A stretch of 35,072 nt of DNA, taken from the NCBI GenBank assembly GCA_005877965.1, contig VBNP01000012.1, forward strand, positions 1 to 35,072, written 5' to 3'. This document shows, in pieces, positions 33,350 to 35,072 of this stretch. The notes beneath the pieces are model-generated. The model saw nothing but the letters and a program-made list of their open reading frames with translations, did not search any database and was not told the DNA's origin. The position numbers and the translations under genes were made by a program. The first letter of the stretch is position 1, and each line of letters starts with the position of its first letter. This DNA comes from Gammaproteobacteria bacterium (GTDB lineage: Bacteria > Pseudomonadota > Gammaproteobacteria > Steroidobacterales > Steroidobacteraceae).

Positions 33350-33384
33350 GCGATGGACTCCTTACATCGGAAAACCTTGAACGA

Positions 33385-33413
33385 CCAATACTGAACCGCG
33401 GCTGAACCTTCAA
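33385..33413 (-). promoter_or_regulatory. Possible promoter of the YXWXPGYW-repeat gene
   Basis: On the minus strand TTGAAG (33413-33408) is followed after 17 bases by TATTGG (33390-33385). The match to sigma70 boxes is moderate, and the distance to the start at 33349 is suitable. Confidence 0.3.
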
Positions 33414-33507
33414 TTGTCGCCCGCGCCCGACGTCGGGCCCGCCGCGCCGCCTCCCTCTGTGCAACGCGCGCTGACTGCGGCCGTTGACCGCGACGGTGCG
33501 CCATGCC

Positions 33508-34125
33508 CTAGAACCAACTGTAGTTGAAGCTGACACTGACGCGTTCGGCGGCCGCAGCGTTGGAGCTTACCTCGTGGCGCAACCAACTCTCAAACAGCAC
33601 CACCTGACCGGCTCGCGCGCTCAGGGTGACCCACGGCCGGTTGGCGCGCCGTGCGCCGCTCAGGCGCGGCGGCGAGGCCATGAAGCGCTCGAGCCGCGGA
33701 TCCTCTAACTTCAGCCCCGGCGACCGGTCAGGCACCGCGACGTAGTAGGTGCCGCTGATCGTGGACAGCGGATGCAGGTGCAGCCCGTGCACGGCGCCGC
33801 GGCCCATGACGTTCACCCAGCAGTCGGTCATGGTGAGCGCGCGGGCGGTGAGATCCAGCTGCAGCCGGCCCGCGAACGTCGCGACATGCCGATCGAGCTC
33901 GCGTGCCAGGGAGGCGAACGTCGGCGACAACCGGTGCATGCGGTGCGCCGAGTTGTAAGAAGTGTAGCCGCCGGGATAATTGCGCGCGGACCAGCGCCGA
34001 CCGGCCGCATCGTCCGCCCGAAGCTGGCGGCATTCGCGCAGCAGGCGCGCATTCAATCGCCGCCAGCCCCGCGGGCGCAGCCACGCCTGGTACACCAGGG
34101 TCGCAAACAGGACCTGCGTGCTCAT
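33508..34125 (-). CDS. TIGR02466-type putative 2-oxoglutarate/Fe(II) oxygenase
   Basis: The 205-residue protein matches the small TIGR02466 family. Its hallmark is a segment of the type H..HPGS..SG.YY; here it reads HGLHLHPLSTISGTYYVAVP (His116 and His118). LKLEDPR follows, and near the C-terminus FESWLRHEVSSN with His184 and an Arg shortly after (RVSVSFNY). These suit the double-stranded beta-helix fold of Fe(II)/2-oxoglutarate dioxygenases; substrates are unknown. The ATG at 34125 is chosen because homology-like text begins there; the open frame continues upstream but is antisense to the aldehyde dehydrogenase gene. The ribosome site is weak. Confidence 0.8.
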   Translation of the reverse strand: MSTQVLFATLVYQAWLRPRGWRRLNARLLRECRQLRADDAAGRRWSARNYPGGYTSYNSAHRMHRLSPTFASLARELDRHVATFAGRLQLDLTARALTMTDCWVNVMGRGAVHGLHLHPLSTISGTYYVAVPDRSPGLKLEDPRLERFMASPPRLSGARRANRPWVTLSARAGQVVLFESWLRHEVSSNAAAAERVSVSFNYSWF

Positions 34126-34207
34126 GCGATGCGCCAGTATGCTTCGGCGGCGCCGAAGTGGTCTATGATCGGGCGCATTGCTTCGGCCACCTGCGACGGG
34201 TTCTCTC

Positions 34208-35072
34208 ATGGCAGTCTCCACGTTCCCGCCGGCCACGTCCGCCGCTGCAGCGGTGTCGGCGCCGGCCGAGCTCGTACAGCACTGGATCGGCGGCCGGATC
34301 GCCGGCGGTTCCGGCACCCGCCAGCTGCCGGTATTCGATCCGGCCACGGGCGCCGTGACGCGCCAGGTCGCCCTCGCCAGCGCCGAGGACGTGCGCGCCG
34401 CGGTCGCGAGCGCGCAGGCCGCCTGGCCCGCCTGGGCGGATACCCCGCCGGTGCGGCGTGCGCGGATCCTGGCGCGCTTCCTCGAGCTGCTGAACGAGGA
34501 GCGCGACGCGCTCGCCGCGCTCATCACGAGCGAGCAGGGTAAGGTGTTCTCGGACGCGCAGGGTGAGGTGACGCGCGGCATCGAGAGCCTGGAGTTCGCC
34601 TGCGGCATCCCCCAGCTGCTGAAAGGTGATTTCACCGAGCAGGTCTCGGGCGGCATCGACAACTGGACGGTGCGCCAGCCGCTCGGTGTGGTGGCGGGCA
34701 TCACGCCGTTCAACTTCCCGTGCATGGTGCCCTGCTGGATGTTTCCGCTCGCCCTCGCCTGCGGCGACACCTTCGTGCTCAAGCCCAGCGAGCGCGACCC
34801 GTCGGCATCTCTCGTCATGGCTCGGTTGCTGGCCGAGGCCGGCCTGCCGCCGGGCGTGTTCAACGTGGTGCAGGGCGACAAGGTGGCGGTGGACGCTTTG
34901 CTCAGCGCACCCGAAGTGCGCGCCGTGAGCTTCGTCGGCTCGAGCCCCGTCGCGCACTACATCTACCAGCGCGGCGCGGAAGCCGGCAAGCGTGTCCAGG
35001 CCCTGGGCGGCGCCAAGAACCACATGGTGGTCATGCCGGACGCCGATCTCGAACAGGCGGTCGATGCGCTGA
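34208..35072 (+). CDS. mmsA: Aldehyde dehydrogenase, methylmalonate-semialdehyde type (N-terminal part)
   Basis: The 288 residues present belong to the NAD-dependent aldehyde dehydrogenase superfamily. [13 protein letters not shown] begins the fold. [20 protein letters not shown] is the signature seen in CoA-acylating methylmalonate-semialdehyde dehydrogenases, which turn methylmalonate semialdehyde into propionyl-CoA in valine and inositol breakdown. [25 protein letters not shown] and [17 protein letters not shown] follow the same pattern. The catalytic Cys lies beyond the window edge. The gene is divergent from the oxygenase gene, with 82 bases between the starts. The ATG at 34208 has only a weak ribosome site. 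Confidence 0.88.
   Translation, partial: MAVSTFPPATSAAAAVSAPAELVQHWIGGRIAGGSGTRQLPVFDPATGAVTRQVALASAEDVRAAVASAQAAWPAWADTPPVRRARILARFLELLNEERDALAALITSEQGKVFSDAQGEVTRGIESLEFACGIPQLLKGDFTEQVSGGIDNWTVRQPLGVVAGITPFNFPCMVPCWMFPLALACGDTFVLKPSERDPSASLVMARLLAEAGLPPGVFNVVQGDKVAVDALLSAPEVRAVSFVGSSPVAHYIYQRGAEAGKRVQALGGAKNHMVVMPDADLEQAVDAL

Noticed and set aside
34126-34881. Upstream part of the long minus-strand frame containing the oxygenase
   Set aside because: The extra N-terminal 250 residues are antisense to the aldehyde dehydrogenase gene and look low complexity; the family match starts at 34125.

Overview
The window is high-GC DNA with dense coding, short gaps and purine-rich ribosome binding sites. 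The gene content points to a Gram-negative proteobacterium, most likely a gammaproteobacterium: a TonB-dependent receptor, outer-membrane-type lipoproteins, BtuM, a SlyD with a His-rich tail, a CBU_0592-type membrane protein, WXXGXW-repeat proteins and a GlyGly-CTERM-like protease tail. I cannot name a genus from the sequence alone. I saw no tRNA, rRNA, CRISPR array, insertion sequence or phage gene.

Layout. (1) 1-417, minus: the start of an SRPBCC/AHSA1 protein cut by the window edge. (2) 560-6458, plus: a vitamin B12 locus. A cobalamin riboswitch precedes btuB, btuM, cobU, cobT, a DPH6-like ATP-dependent amide ligase and cobS. The stretch just before btuB can fold so that its ribosome binding site is buried. 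(3) 6656-8684: a SHOCT-like membrane protein, a 46-residue membrane peptide and a divergent LysR regulator. (4) 8685-12942, minus: a cyclic-di-GMP block. A membrane-bound diguanylate cyclase lies upstream of a GEMM-I c-di-GMP riboswitch, which leads a two-gene unit: a polytopic membrane protein with a long helical domain, and a von Willebrand factor A (VWA) lipoprotein. This is the best candidate for an undescribed system. (5) 13166-15786: a 31-residue membrane peptide, a FixJ-type response regulator, a receiver-histidine kinase without sensor domain, and a small membrane protein. (6) 15873-19725: two convergent secreted serine proteases. The subtilisin-like one has Glu where the family has His. 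The sedolisin is broken by an internal frame-changing deletion that removes its Glu/Asp catalytic segment. (7) 19961-24161: a DUF4136 lipoprotein, a DedA-rhodanese fusion, a large Ig plus PQQ-type beta-propeller lipoprotein, and a second 31-residue membrane peptide. (8) 24323-30727: housekeeping and stress genes: bacterioferritin-like protein, glutathione peroxidase, ketopantoate reductase-like enzyme, M3 peptidase, SlyD, a lytic-transglycosylase-like protein and an esterase. (9) 30759-33349, minus: two related WXXGXW-repeat envelope proteins rich in NTNVTN-type repeats. (10) 33508-35072: a TIGR02466-type oxygenase and, divergently, the start of an aldehyde dehydrogenase of the methylmalonate-semialdehyde type.

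How the parts work together. The B12 locus imports corrinoids across the outer membrane (BtuB) and probably the inner membrane (BtuM), then builds the nucleotide loop (CobU, CobT, CobS), with expression shut off by adenosylcobalamin. In the c-di-GMP block the second messenger probably switches the membrane protein/VWA lipoprotein pair through the riboswitch, and a cyclase that could make the signal is encoded just upstream. Most other genes are single units, and several convergent neighbours share or abut their stop codons.
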